Positions 33,441 through 43,685 of a stretch of 64,000 bases of DNA are shown piece by piece (position 1 is the first letter of the stretch; every line of letters starts with the position of its first letter). Made by a program: the position numbers and the translations under genes. Source of the DNA: Hydrangea macrophylla (Eukaryota > Streptophyta > Magnoliopsida > Cornales > Hydrangeaceae); the NCBI GenBank assembly GCA_033977485.1, contig CM066994.1, positions 25,264,681 to 25,328,680 of the forward strand, in the 5' to 3' direction. Under the pieces are notes generated by a model. That model made no database searches. It had not been told where the DNA came from and was given only the letters and a program-made list of their open reading frames with translations.

Positions 33441-33447
33441 TATAAAT
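33441..33447 (+). promoter_or_regulatory. TATA box of the Co2 5' LTR
   Basis: TATAAATAGGGCAGC, conserved at 39759 in the 3' LTR, directly downstream of the palindrome array. Confidence 0.7.
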
Positions 33448-33808
33448 AGGGCAGCTGCGTCCAGGGAAAAGAGTTCATCGTTTTTAACGTCCCTAAGCTG
33501 CTGAAACTGTTTTAGGGTCCCAAACCTTCTTCATCCTCTCCATTAGAGATCCCACCATCTCTAGCCTCTCCGGGAAGCGTTCGAGGAGACATAAGAGTGA
33601 AGATCACCTAGAGGTTGCTGCTGGATATTGCTAAAGGAAGCCATATTCAGAATTGGGTTCAAGACCGTAAGGTATCACATTCTCTCCCTCTTACTCTACG
33701 CATCTGTAGAGTTAACAAGTAGTAGATCCGGGCTACCAGTAAAAGATTTTGTAACTCGATTATTCCTCTGCGCGTTTAAAACAATTTTAAACCTATTTTC
33801 ACAATAAT

Positions 33809-33820
33809 TGGTATCAGAGC
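33809..33820 (+). other. Primer binding site of Co2 (initiator tRNA-Met)
   Basis: TGGTATCAGAGC, a perfect match to the usual plant sequence, two bases after the LTR. Confidence 0.92.
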
Positions 33821-33974
33821 CTCGCTTGTTTGGATCTATAGATGCGTTTTTGGAACACTAGTTTTAATTTGCATGATAATTTGAGAACTATTTTCGAAAC
33901 TGCATTGTCACAGATCTGTTTCTGTAGTGTTATTGTAGCAGAATACAAATCTGTGATTGCATAGGATACAAGGT

Positions 33975-34165
33975 GGGTTCGATCGATCGAACTTTGGTTC
34001 TGTTCGATCGATCGAATGTTGGTCAATCGATCGAGACTGCTTTAAATTCTTATTCATTCTGTAAGTTTTTCAAGACATTCTTTGAAATTGAAAGTTCAAT
34101 CGATTGAACTATGTTCAATCGATCGAAGGTTCAATCGATTGAACCTTTGTCGATCAATTGAAGTG
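33975..34165. repeat. Second palindrome cluster in the Co2 leader
   Basis: About seven sites of the TTCRATCGATYGAA type occur between the primer site and gag, in the RNA leader. Many carry CG-to-TG/CA changes (TTCAATCGATTGAA). Confidence 0.85.
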
Positions 34166-35502
34166 TGACAGAAAGATACGATGCTGTTTTAAGTTCTAAT
34201 TCAGTATGTAAGGAGTTTATATACTGTGTGAATTAATTAGAGGTTCCAGTAGTTACATATATCTGTTATATATGCGTGGATGTGCATATGTCTAACCCTT
34301 TTGCAGCAAGTTAGACCGCTACCTCCCATGGCACCGATCATCGACAAGTTTTAATTGTGTATTTAAATTTGTGATTGATGAATGTATTATTTTGGTTTGG
34401 TTTTAAAGGCATGTGTAAAGGGCGCTGCGACTTCAATCCTACGAAAAGGAAAGTCGCACCGGTTTCCCTAGCCTTTTATTTTGATATTGCTATTTAGATT
34501 CTAGATAAATTGTAAGCTTCGAAAGAAGCATAGGACCAATGTAATAGATTTAGAAATTCCATGAAGATGGAGGAGTAAGCCGTTGTCCATGAAGATGGAG
34601 TCGGAGGCAATCAAACCAAGAAGAAGGTTCTACGGAGATAGAGCCATGGGAGATAGAGGCATTGTTGAATGCTTTTATTTCATTTTAGCTTTTGTTTTAT
34701 GTGCTTAGTTGTGATTGGCATTTTATATATTGTTACTACTTATATGCACGTAAAACAAGTTTTCTAAAATAAAATTCAAAACCTTTTTCCAACACATTAG
34801 TAAACACTTGATGTTTATGGGCAATGTGAAGAAACAAATTTTTTTCAATTGAAAAATTTCTATTAGTTCATTATAAGTATGAGAAATACTCTGTGTCACT
34901 CATTTATGAGTGATCATTCCATACGGAGGGTATTTCTTATTGATTACTAGATATGAACTTCTTATAAAAATCTAGTGGGAGAGGGACTTATTTTATAACT
35001 CCCACGGTCTTCCATAAACGGTTCATTGTAAGGTGGGTAGTATATTTTGTGTCACCCAGCCATGGGTGATCATTCCATACGGAGGATAGACTATTCATTG
35101 GTTACTAGATATGAACTTCCTTTGGATAGAATCAATGAGACCCGTTAGAGGGTGACCACTACACTGAGGCACTACTTGAGGCGGTTGTCATTGGATTCTA
35201 GTTAATGGTAAACACTAGCTAAGCTATGGGTAAGGGATTCCACACGGAGCATTATCCAGAAACTTAGAGACCAAAAGTTCAGGAGTCATGAATTGTTTTG
35301 TAAGAGTTGCATGACATTCATGATGGATTTCCCAATCAGGCTATGAGGTTATGATTGCTACACGGAGACTTAATTTCATAAGCTTGACATCCTGAAGACA
35401 ATTAATGAGTTGGTTAAGGGAATTCCAATGTATCATATAAATTGTCATATTCATGATTTCCATATTATAATTCTGTTACATTATTTGTATTTCAGATTCA
35501 TT

Positions 35503-36354
35503 ATGTCTAGCCCACTTGCTATAACCATGATCCAGAATAAGCTAATTGGAAATAACTACGTTGAATGGAAACTAGAACTGGATGAATTATTAATTGCTAA
35601 TGGATGTAAATACGTTCTTACCATTCCCTGTCCACCTATTCCATGCCATAACACCCCAAATGATCTTGCGGATCAATATTGGGAGTGGATAAGATTTGAT
35701 GGTATAGCTCGCTCTAGCATCTTAGACTCTTTGTCTGATGTGTTGAAGCAGCAACATCAACCTTTGAACACTGCCCGTGCTATAATATTGAACCTCGAGG
35801 AGATGTTTGGGGAATTGAGCCGTACTGCAAGGCTTAGAGCCTTGGAGTTAGTCATGGACACCAGAATGTTGGAAGGAACTTCTATAAGAGAGCATGTTTT
35901 TAAAATGATTACTTATTTCAAAGTAATGAAAGTTCTGGGTTCCGACATTGATGGTGAGACTCAAGTTGACATAATCTTGCATTCGTTGCCTTCATCAATC
36001 ACTCAATTTAAAATGAGTAAAATAGTTTTTTCAACAAGTGAGTTGATGAGCTCTCTTGAGGCAACGATGGATATGGTCAAAGAGGAGTCAAATGTTTAGA
36101 ACATTGGAATGGCTTCATCTTCTGGAACTAAGCCTGAGGGCATAAGTTCAGAGAAGGAGAAGCAAGACTCAAGGATAGGTGAGCCTAAGCCAACTGTTGG
36201 GAAGAAGGCAAGACTTGGAAAGGGAAAGGCTGGTGCCGTGCCAAAAGGAAAGTGTTTCCATTGTGGCATGAGAGGGCATTGGAAAAGGAACTGTGTGGAA
36301 TACTTGACTGCCAAAAGGCAAGGTATGATCCCTTTTCACTGGTTTTTGAAGTAA
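35503..36354 (+). pseudogene. Co2 gag with zinc knuckle
   Basis: The ATG at 35503 starts MSSPLAITMIQNKLIGNNYV, and the frame is open to 36099. The copia gag (UBN2-type) features are present: LIGNNYVEWKLELDELLIAN near the start, LRALELVMDTRMLEGTSI in the middle, and ILHSLPSSITQFKM. After a TAG at 36097-36099, the same frame continues through a basic, serine/lysine-rich linker into KCFHCGMRGHWKRNC (about 36250-36294), a CCHC knuckle. A single stop separates the two halves. Gag would form particles and bind RNA. Its good preservation contrasts with pol. Confidence 0.85.
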
Positions 36355-38576
36355 GTTGAAAAACTGATACTTCAACTACTTGGGGCATTGATTCTGAATT
36401 TTCTAATTATGTCTGTAATTGTTGCAGGGAATTGGAAAAGAAGAATGTGCAGTGATTAGAAGATCTTGATTGCTTTTTGGGATCTGATGCAAGAGTTGCT
36501 ATTAGATTAGTAGTTTTATATTGTAATAAAACTTTGGAGTTATTAGATGGATTTCAGTTTTGAATTAATGAATAATATTTATTCTTTTGATTTTGGTACT
36601 GAAATTCTTGATTAAAATAAAGCGTTCTTTTATGTGATCTAAATAACTTGTCAAGCAAGTATCTCACCTATTTACTCTTGTTTCTTATATATTATGTAAC
36701 AAAGTATTTAAATAACTCATGGGTATTTTACCTTCTAAAAGGATAGCACCTTCATCTAATTCTATAAATCTTTGGTTTAGAGGTTAGATCACATTAAATC
36801 TAAATTAGGATAAATGGGGAGTAAAGGATTGGATCCTAAACTTTTTTGGTTGTTGAGACCACTACCTGTTTGTCAATCCTATTTAGAGGCTAATATGATC
36901 AGGTGACTTTTCTTTTGAAAATCACACGACCAAGGACTTATTAGAATTAGGACATACTCATGTATGTAGGCCAATAAACATTAGTGTTGAAAAGTAATTT
37001 CGGCTACTCTGGATACTGATATACATTTACTTATTGCACCTTCATCCTCAATTTTGAAGAAATTCAAAATTTTTGGAATGAAGAGTAATTGGTAAAAGAA
37101 TATCGTTGCCTTTTGATTTGATTAAAATGGTGAGTATCTGTCTAATGTATTTATTGTCCAAAGGAGATAAGAATGAGATTCTTTCTCGATAATCTGCACC
37201 TAGTGTGCTTCCACGGGATGGTGTAGCAGGTAGAAGGAACTATCTTCTTTTGGATATGACTAGGTCATGAGATGAGTTATTTAGAGTTACTGTTCTTCCT
37301 TGTTTTTCTTGATGGAACTACAATATATGTACTGGATCATATTCAAAAGCAAATCCTTCTGATAGACATCCCCAAAGTTGTGAAAAGGATGTGACTTCTT
37401 TCTCATGGTAACTTTGGATAAGGTTGTCTAGCACTTTGGTGTAAAGGAACGATAAGCCTTTTGGAATCTAGATTGGGAGTATAATACTTTTGTAGTGTTT
37501 CCAGAGAAAACAAAAGTTGGTTGAAAATTGATTTTTGCAAAGGAAAGATAATATGAAAGAGTAAAGTTATTTATATCTTAAAACAATCTATAAATCATCT
37601 AGAACTAAAATCTACTACCTTTTGATCCGTTCCTACATTGGTACTTCATTGCAGTGGGAGAATTCTCAACATTGTTGAAATTCCCTGGTGCATTGAAGTT
37701 TTGTGATAAGAAAGCTCTGGTATGCGATTTGCATAAGTCTACGGACTAAAACAATCACCCAGAGATAAGGACATCTGTTTTGACATGTTTGGTCAAAATA
37801 CTTTAGATTCATCTAAAGTATGGATGTAGCTTAAGTGGATGAAAGGATCCTTGCACAAAGGAAGTGTGGTGGTGATTAAGGTTCCATATATTGATGACAT
37901 ATTTATCATTACGAGATGTTAAAGTAGTGTTATAAATGATTGAGGTTAAGTTTCTACCGTATACTTGATATTTATGATCTCAGTGAGGCGAGCTATAATC
38001 TTTAGATTTTTGATCATTCAAGATCAGAAAGTTAAGATAATGAGATTATCTCAAACTTCTATATCAGAAAGTTGCTGGCTAGATTCAACGTAGAACATTT
38101 CGATAAAGGTTTTTCACCTTTGAACATAACCTATTGCTCTTTTAAGACTTGTAGCTTGGGATACAAGATGAAAGAGGTCGCATGAAAGGTATATCATAAG
38201 CCTTCGCCATTGATAAACCTTGTATGTGATGTTAGGTATGGATATCAGTTATACCGTTGAGGTTGTTCACAGATATCAGTCCAAATGAAAATTCAGTTTT
38301 ATGAACTATCATAAGGTATATATTCTCTAGGACTTGAGAAAGAACTAGAAGATGTATGCCAGGTGATGGTGTTTTGGACAATGTTTGAATTAGCTTTACT
38401 GGATACATGTCTAGTGACGTCTTTTGTCTAGGGATATAGTATAACATGAAGATGTTCTACTATGGATTGTTTCAGTCGATGATCATCAGTCCCTTTAATA
38501 AACCTTACGAGTTAAGAATTTTGACATGTCACGTAGATAATGCTATTGTTGTTTTAACACTATATGGTTATGAGTG
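36355..38576 (+). pseudogene. Decayed pol remnants of Co2
   Basis: Only scattered matches remain: an integrase-like stretch near 36945-37000 (HT.VCRPINI), a reverse-transcriptase box near 37890 (YIDDIFIIT), and RNase H-like traces near 38040-38290 (including a VGMDISYTV/SRYQSN-like segment). No open frame of useful length exists. Deletions must have removed much of a normal 3-4 kb pol. Confidence 0.65.
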
Positions 38577-38588
38577 CAAGTGGGAGTT
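38577..38588 (+). other. Polypurine tract of Co2
   Basis: AAGTGGGAGTTT precedes the 3' LTR start at 38589. Confidence 0.75.
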
Positions 38589-40125
38589 TGTTGGGAATAT
38601 GCCCTCAAACCAGTTAATTGGACAATGGAATATCATAATGCATTTATGCATGATAGTTCATGAGATGAATATTAGACTGAAATCCTTAAACAACATTGTA
38701 TGTGGTTCATTTGTGTATGTGACTACACATGTGAGATATGAATCACAAATCCTTGTTGTTTCAAATAAGTCACAGTGGATGATAAGTCTGGATAACTTAT
38801 CAGGTATACACTGTAGCATGATTAATGTCTACGGGGTAGAATGATGAATCTCATTCATAAGAGTCTTTGACTTTTGGTTAATATGCTAGTGCACTCGGTG
38901 CATTGACGGACCTGAGTTAAACTTATTGACACCTAAATGCTGTCACCGTCAATAGGAACTCAAAACTTGTATAGGGATACATGTCCTCAATCCTGAGACA
39001 GTTATGGACGCAAGTTGTATGCTTGGTTGCTTTGACTTACCAATCAGTGAGGTCTTGCAAGATCAACACCTGGGTATCTTGGGTAAATCAGGTATACAAT
39101 GTTACGAACATATATTGTCAAGATGGAATTCTACCCTCTTCTGTAAAACGAAGAGTAAGTATTCCCTCGAGAATGTCACTAGGAGTGATTACTGAGAGCT
39201 GGCCAGCCTTGTCAACAAAGTGTTATTGTTGACATGTTTTAGTAATCCAAGCGTAGTGAATGATACTCAAGGAATATAAGATGTACTATCTATTGGGTCG
39301 ACAGTATATTAAAACATACATCCCAATGATAGATACGAATACTATCTGGTAGAAGGACACTTGTATCATATTATACAAGTCTAGCAATCGCTTATGTATG
39401 TGTGATTATGTTCTTAAGCACTGGAGTGCAATTATCATTTTATAGTGGCATTAATGATAATTGATCAATTATTGACTCCTTAGTTAAGAGTATTGACTAG
39501 ATGGAATAATAATTGATCGGAGCCAGTAATTAAGAACCTAGGAGATCCCACTCTTAGCTCCGCCAGAATGCTTGGAAAGGCAAATGAGGATGCTTTCAAG
39601 ACTGGTTCGATCGATCGAAGTTGTTTCGATTGATTGAAGTCAAGGCAGGTTCGATCGATTGAACTTCGTTCGATCGATCTAAGGTTCGATCAATCGAACT
39701 CAGTTCGATCGATCAAACTCACTTCGATCGATTGAAAGTAAGGTCGGTTCTGGGAATCTATAAATAGGGCAGCTGCGTCCAGGGAAAAGTGTTCGTTGTT
39801 TTTAACGTCCCTAAGCTACTGAAACTGTTTTAGAGTTCCCAAACCTTCTTCATCCTCTCCATTAGAGATCCCACCATCTCTAGCCTCTCCAGGAAGCGTT
39901 CGAGGAGACATAAGATTGAAGATCACCTAGAGGTTGCTGCTGGATATTGCTAAAGGAAGCCATATTCAAAATTGGGTTCATGACCATAAGGTATCGCATT
40001 CTGTCCCTCTTACTCTACGCATCTGTAGAGTTAACAAGTAGTAGATCCGGGCTACCAGTAAAAGATTTTGTAACTCGATTATTCCACTATGCGTTTAAAA
40101 TAATTTTAAACCTATTTTCACAACA
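38589..40125 (+). repeat. 3' LTR of Co2
   Basis: 1537 bp, nearly identical to 32290-33806. It has one extra palindrome unit of about 22 bases (CAGTTCGATCGATCAAACTC region near 39700), showing that copy number in the array changes between sister LTRs. Confidence 0.94.
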
Positions 40126-42700
40126 ACTCTTGCTCAAGTCCATAGCACTCTGACTATCACAATAAACCACATACTCATCTTGCTTCAAATCCAACTCTTA
40201 GAGAAACCGTTTTATCCATAACATCTCTTCACCTGCTTCAGTAGCAATAATATACTCAGCTTCAGTGGTAGACAAGGCAACACATTTTTGCAACATGGAC
40301 TACCATGAGACAGCCCCCCTTACAAAAGTACACAAGAAACTCGAAATATAAGTTTCGATCATCGATGTCCCCTGCCATAGCTGAATCTGAAAACCCTTCC
40401 TAAATTGGTTTTGAACCCCCAAAACATAAACACAAACTTGAAGTTCCCACAAAACCCCCCAAAACATAAACATAAACATAAACTTAAAGTTCCCTTCAAA
40501 TACTGAAGAATCCACTTGACTGTTTCCCAATGCTCTCTTCCAGGATTGGAAAGAAATCTGCTCACAATACCAACTACATGAGCAATGTCTGGCCATGTAC
40601 AGACTATCGCATGCATAAGTCTCCCTACTGCAGAGGAGTAGGGAACCACTGCCATCTCTTCTCTTCCTTCTTGGGTAGAGGGACACAAGCTTTTACTTAG
40701 CTTAAAGTGACTCGCAAGATGAGTGCTAACTGGCTTAGCATCTCTCATGTTGAACTTTTCAAGCACCTGTTCAACGTATTTCACTTGTGACAACTATATC
40801 TTCTTGGTTTTCCTGTCACAGACAATTTTCATACCCAAAATTTGTTATGCTGGGCCTAAGTTCTTCATATCAAAGGACTTGAACAACTCTCCTTTGAGCC
40901 TGCGAATCATATTAACATCTTGCCTAATAACAAGCATACCATCAACATAAAGCAAAAGCATAACAAAGTTACCATTGGGAAACTTCTGGACATAAACACA
41001 TTGATTTGCAGCTATTCTCTTGAACCTATTACCCACCATAAATGAATCGAATTTCATGTACCATTGTCTCGGAGCTTGCTCAAGGCCGTATAGACTTTTC
41101 TTTAATTTGCAGACTAAGTGCTCTTTCCCCTTAACTTCAAATCCCTCTGGTTGTACCCTATAAATCTCTTCCTCCAAATCACCACGAAAGAAGGCAGTCT
41201 TCATATCTAGCTCCTCAAACTCAAGATCCATGCTAGCTACTATACCCAAAGCCACTCGAATAGAACTCATCTTTACCATTGGTGAGAAAATCTCATCAAA
41301 ATCAACACCATGCTTCTGCCCGAATCCCTTGACAACTAAACAAGCCTTATACTTTAGTAGCTTTTCACCATCCTTCTTCAAGTTGAGCACCCATTTGTTT
41401 CTCAATACATTTCTGCCCTTAGGAAGATCAACCAACTCATAAGTGTTGTTCTTATGCAAGGAATTCATCTCATCTTGCATAGCATGTACCCAACTTGTCT
41501 CTATCTCTGTGAGTCTGAACTTCTTGAAAACTATCTGGTTCCCCTCATTTGTAAGCAAAATATACTAAGAATTGGAATACCTGACTAATGGCCTCTACTC
41601 TCGAGTTGATCTCCTGACTTGAAGTACTATAATCTCTGGTGGAGGGGGCTGCTTCCCCTGCTTAAAACCCTTTGTATTTGGCACATCATAATCATCTCTA
41701 AATTCTGGAACATCTATAATTGGCTCATCATGTACTTCTCCCTCATCTGTGGCACCCTATGATGTGGAAGGAACTGTTGTGAGGTCTGGAGCACTACTCA
41801 CTCTAGGCTGTGTAGGTTTATCAAAATCAGCCAAAGTCGTGAAAAATCACATCTCTACTTCTAATCACCTTTTTATTTTCTGGATCCCACAACCTGTACT
41901 CAAACTCTGCATCTCAATAGCCAACAAAAATACATGGACTAATTTTATCATCAAGCTTGGATGTCTGCTCCTTTGCAACATGTACAAATGCCTTGCACCC
42001 AAACACCCTCAGATAAGAGTAAGAAATATCACCACCAGTCCATACCTTCTTTGGAATCTCAAAATCTAAAGGAGCTGAAGGAGATCTGTTTATCAAGTAA
42101 CAAGTTGTGCGAACTGTTTCACCCTAGAATGACTTTGGTAGTTTAGCCATTCGTAACATACATCTGACTCTCTCTACAATAGTGCGGTTCATTCTCTCAG
42201 CCACACCATTGTGTTGTGGGGTACATGGAACTGTCCTCTCATGCTATATACTGTGATTTGCACAATATGCTTCAAACTCTTTTGAAGTGTACTCTCCCCC
42301 GTTATCAGTACAAAGGCACTTCAAAGGTTTTCCTATCTCTCTTTTTACCATGCCATGGAACCTCTGAAAATGCTAAAAGACCTAGTCTTTTGTTTTCAAA
42401 AAATACACCAACACTTTACGTGAAGCATCATAAATAAAAGTAAGAAAATACTTATTTCCTCCGAAGGACTCCACTTCAATGGGTCCACAAACAACATAAT
42501 AAACCATATCAAGCAACTTGATTTTTCCTTTACTAGAAGCATGAAAGGAAACTATATGGTGCTTACCAAATAAGCAATAATCACAAGGGTTAAGAACTGT
42601 AACTTTGGCAAAGGGAATGAGGGATTTCTTTGCCAGAATCTCTAACCCTTTCTCACTCATGTACGCCAACCTCCTGTGCCACAAATTTGGTGAAGACTCA
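40126..42700 (-). pseudogene. Co1 pol: integrase, reverse transcriptase and RNase H
   Basis: On the minus strand the GAG-pre-integrase and integrase start lies at about 42684-42060 (MWHRRLAYMSEKGLEIL, CDYCLFGKHH, VVCGPIEVES). The reverse transcriptase is at 41560-40845: NKWVLNLKKDGE, YKACLVVKGFGQ, DMKTAFFRGDLEEEIYRVQP, LKKSLYGLEQAPRQWY and LLLYVDGMLVI. The second catalytic aspartate of YVDD is glycine. RNase H-linker sequence follows at 40793-40300 (YSSAVGRLMHAIVCTWPDIA, LQYLKGT, CDSQSAMDLSK). Frames change near 40840, 40470 and 41570-42060. A repeated lysine/leucine patch near 40440-40490 looks like replication slippage. Confidence 0.93.
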
Positions 42701-42782
42701 TCCTCAATTGCATTGAGCCCACTTCAACACATCTTTACATGAGTCTTGTATAAAGTACAACAAAGTTCCCCTTTTGCAACAA

Positions 42783-43133
42783 CTAGGGACCCTTTGGTAA
42801 GTTTCCACTTTCCATTTCCAAATGGTTATCATAACCCATTTTATCTAGTGCAACACCAGAAATCAAATTCATCCGTAAATCAAGAACATGTTGAACATCC
42901 TTCATTGTCAAAGTGCAACCCAAGCTAGTCCTAATACACGCGTCACCTATCCCCTCGATCTTGGAATAGCTAGTATTACCCATCTTCACAGTACCAAAGT
43001 CACCAGCTTTGTACGAGGTGAAGAACTCTCTCCTAGGAGTAGTATGGTAGGAGGCGGCTGTATCAACAACCCACTCAACATAACTATCTGTAACATGTAA
43101 GCACTCCTCATCTTCAAATGAGAGTACCACCAC
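42783..43133 (-). pseudogene. Co1 protease
   Basis: The minus-strand frame encodes VEWVVDTAASYHTTPRREFF and then VKMGNTSYSKIEGIGD. The copia protease active site D(S/T)(G/A)A with the following SxHxT box is kept as DTAASYHTT. It ends with the LRMNLISGVALDKMGY segment that leads to integrase. Confidence 0.92.
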
Positions 43134-43199
43134 ATCCTCAAAAATTGTAGTTGTAGTATTCTTGTCTTCTGACTTCTTCTCAGTATTACCCTGTTTCTG

Positions 43200-43685
43200 G
43201 TCTCTCTTATGAATTCTGTAATTTTTACTCGTGTGGCCTTCCTTGTTACAATAACAGCATAAAAACCTCCTCTCGTCTGTGACTTGCCTCTACCGTTCTT
43301 GGACTTACTTTGATCTTTAGATCGTTTCCAAGACCCTCTGCTTGGATTTCTGTCCCTGTTCTCTATGACAAGAGCCTGTGTCTAATCTATACCTGTACCC
43401 TTTCGCCTGGACTCCTCATTAAACATGCTGTCTTTAACAATCTCCAAAGTTAGCTTACCATTGGGAGTTGAATTACTAAGTGACACAACCAATGTCTCCC
43501 AACTATCAGACAAAGAACTCAACAATAGCAAAGCTTGAAATTCATCATCTAAATTCATCTTCATCGTAGCCAACTGATTATCAGACTCTTAAAGTCACTT
43601 AAGTGCTCGACAACAGTATTCCCATCTTTGAATATCAAGTTCACAAGTATTCGAATCAAGAAAGCTTTGTTTTGCGCAGTCTTCC
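43200..43685 (-). pseudogene. Co1 gag, C-terminal two thirds
   Basis: The minus strand encodes KTAQNKAFLIRILVNLIFKD, HLSDF, then DEFQALLLLSSLSDSWETLV and SNSTPNGKLTLEIVKDSM. A zinc knuckle follows near 43215-43260 (CYCNKEGHTSKNY, last cysteine lost). The N-terminus is absent: the sequence stops at 43685 where G2 begins. Confidence 0.88.

Larger units (their letters stand above)
32290..33806 (+). repeat. 5' LTR of Co2
   Basis: 1517 bp. It contains six TTCGATCGATCGAA-type palindromes (about 33307-33419), a TATA box (33441) and a leader beginning near 33470. Confidence 0.93.
32290..40125 (+). mobile_element. Ty1/copia element Co2, gag kept, pol decayed, TSD ATTCT/ACTCT
   Basis: LTRs at 32290-33806 and 38589-40125 begin TGTTGGGAATATGCC and end TTCACAACA (5' copy: ACAATA). 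Five-base flanks ATTCT (32285-32289) and ACTCT (40126-40130) differ by one transition. The primer site, gag with zinc knuckle, pol remnants and polypurine tract are in order. About 4 differences in the first 120 LTR positions point to a recent insertion. The pol region has only scattered traces, so this copy probably moved using proteins from another element. Confidence 0.93.
31356..43685 (-). mobile_element. Ty1/copia retrotransposon Co1 (Tork/Tnt1-like), minus strand, 5' LTR and gag start missing
   Basis: Read on the minus strand, right to left, the order is gag (43200-43685), protease, integrase, reverse transcriptase, RNase H, polypurine tract and 3' LTR (31356-32046). Integrase before reverse transcriptase is the copia order. 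Co2 interrupts RNase H between 32289 and 40126. The right end is cut at 43685, where G2 begins, and no second LTR is found up to 64000. The reverse transcriptase YVDD box reads YVDG, which would inactivate it, and stops and frame changes are present. Confidence 0.92.

Noticed and set aside
41230..42146. Plus-strand frames in 41230-42928
   Set aside because: They are antisense to the Co1 pol and protease frames, which show clear retrotransposon motifs.
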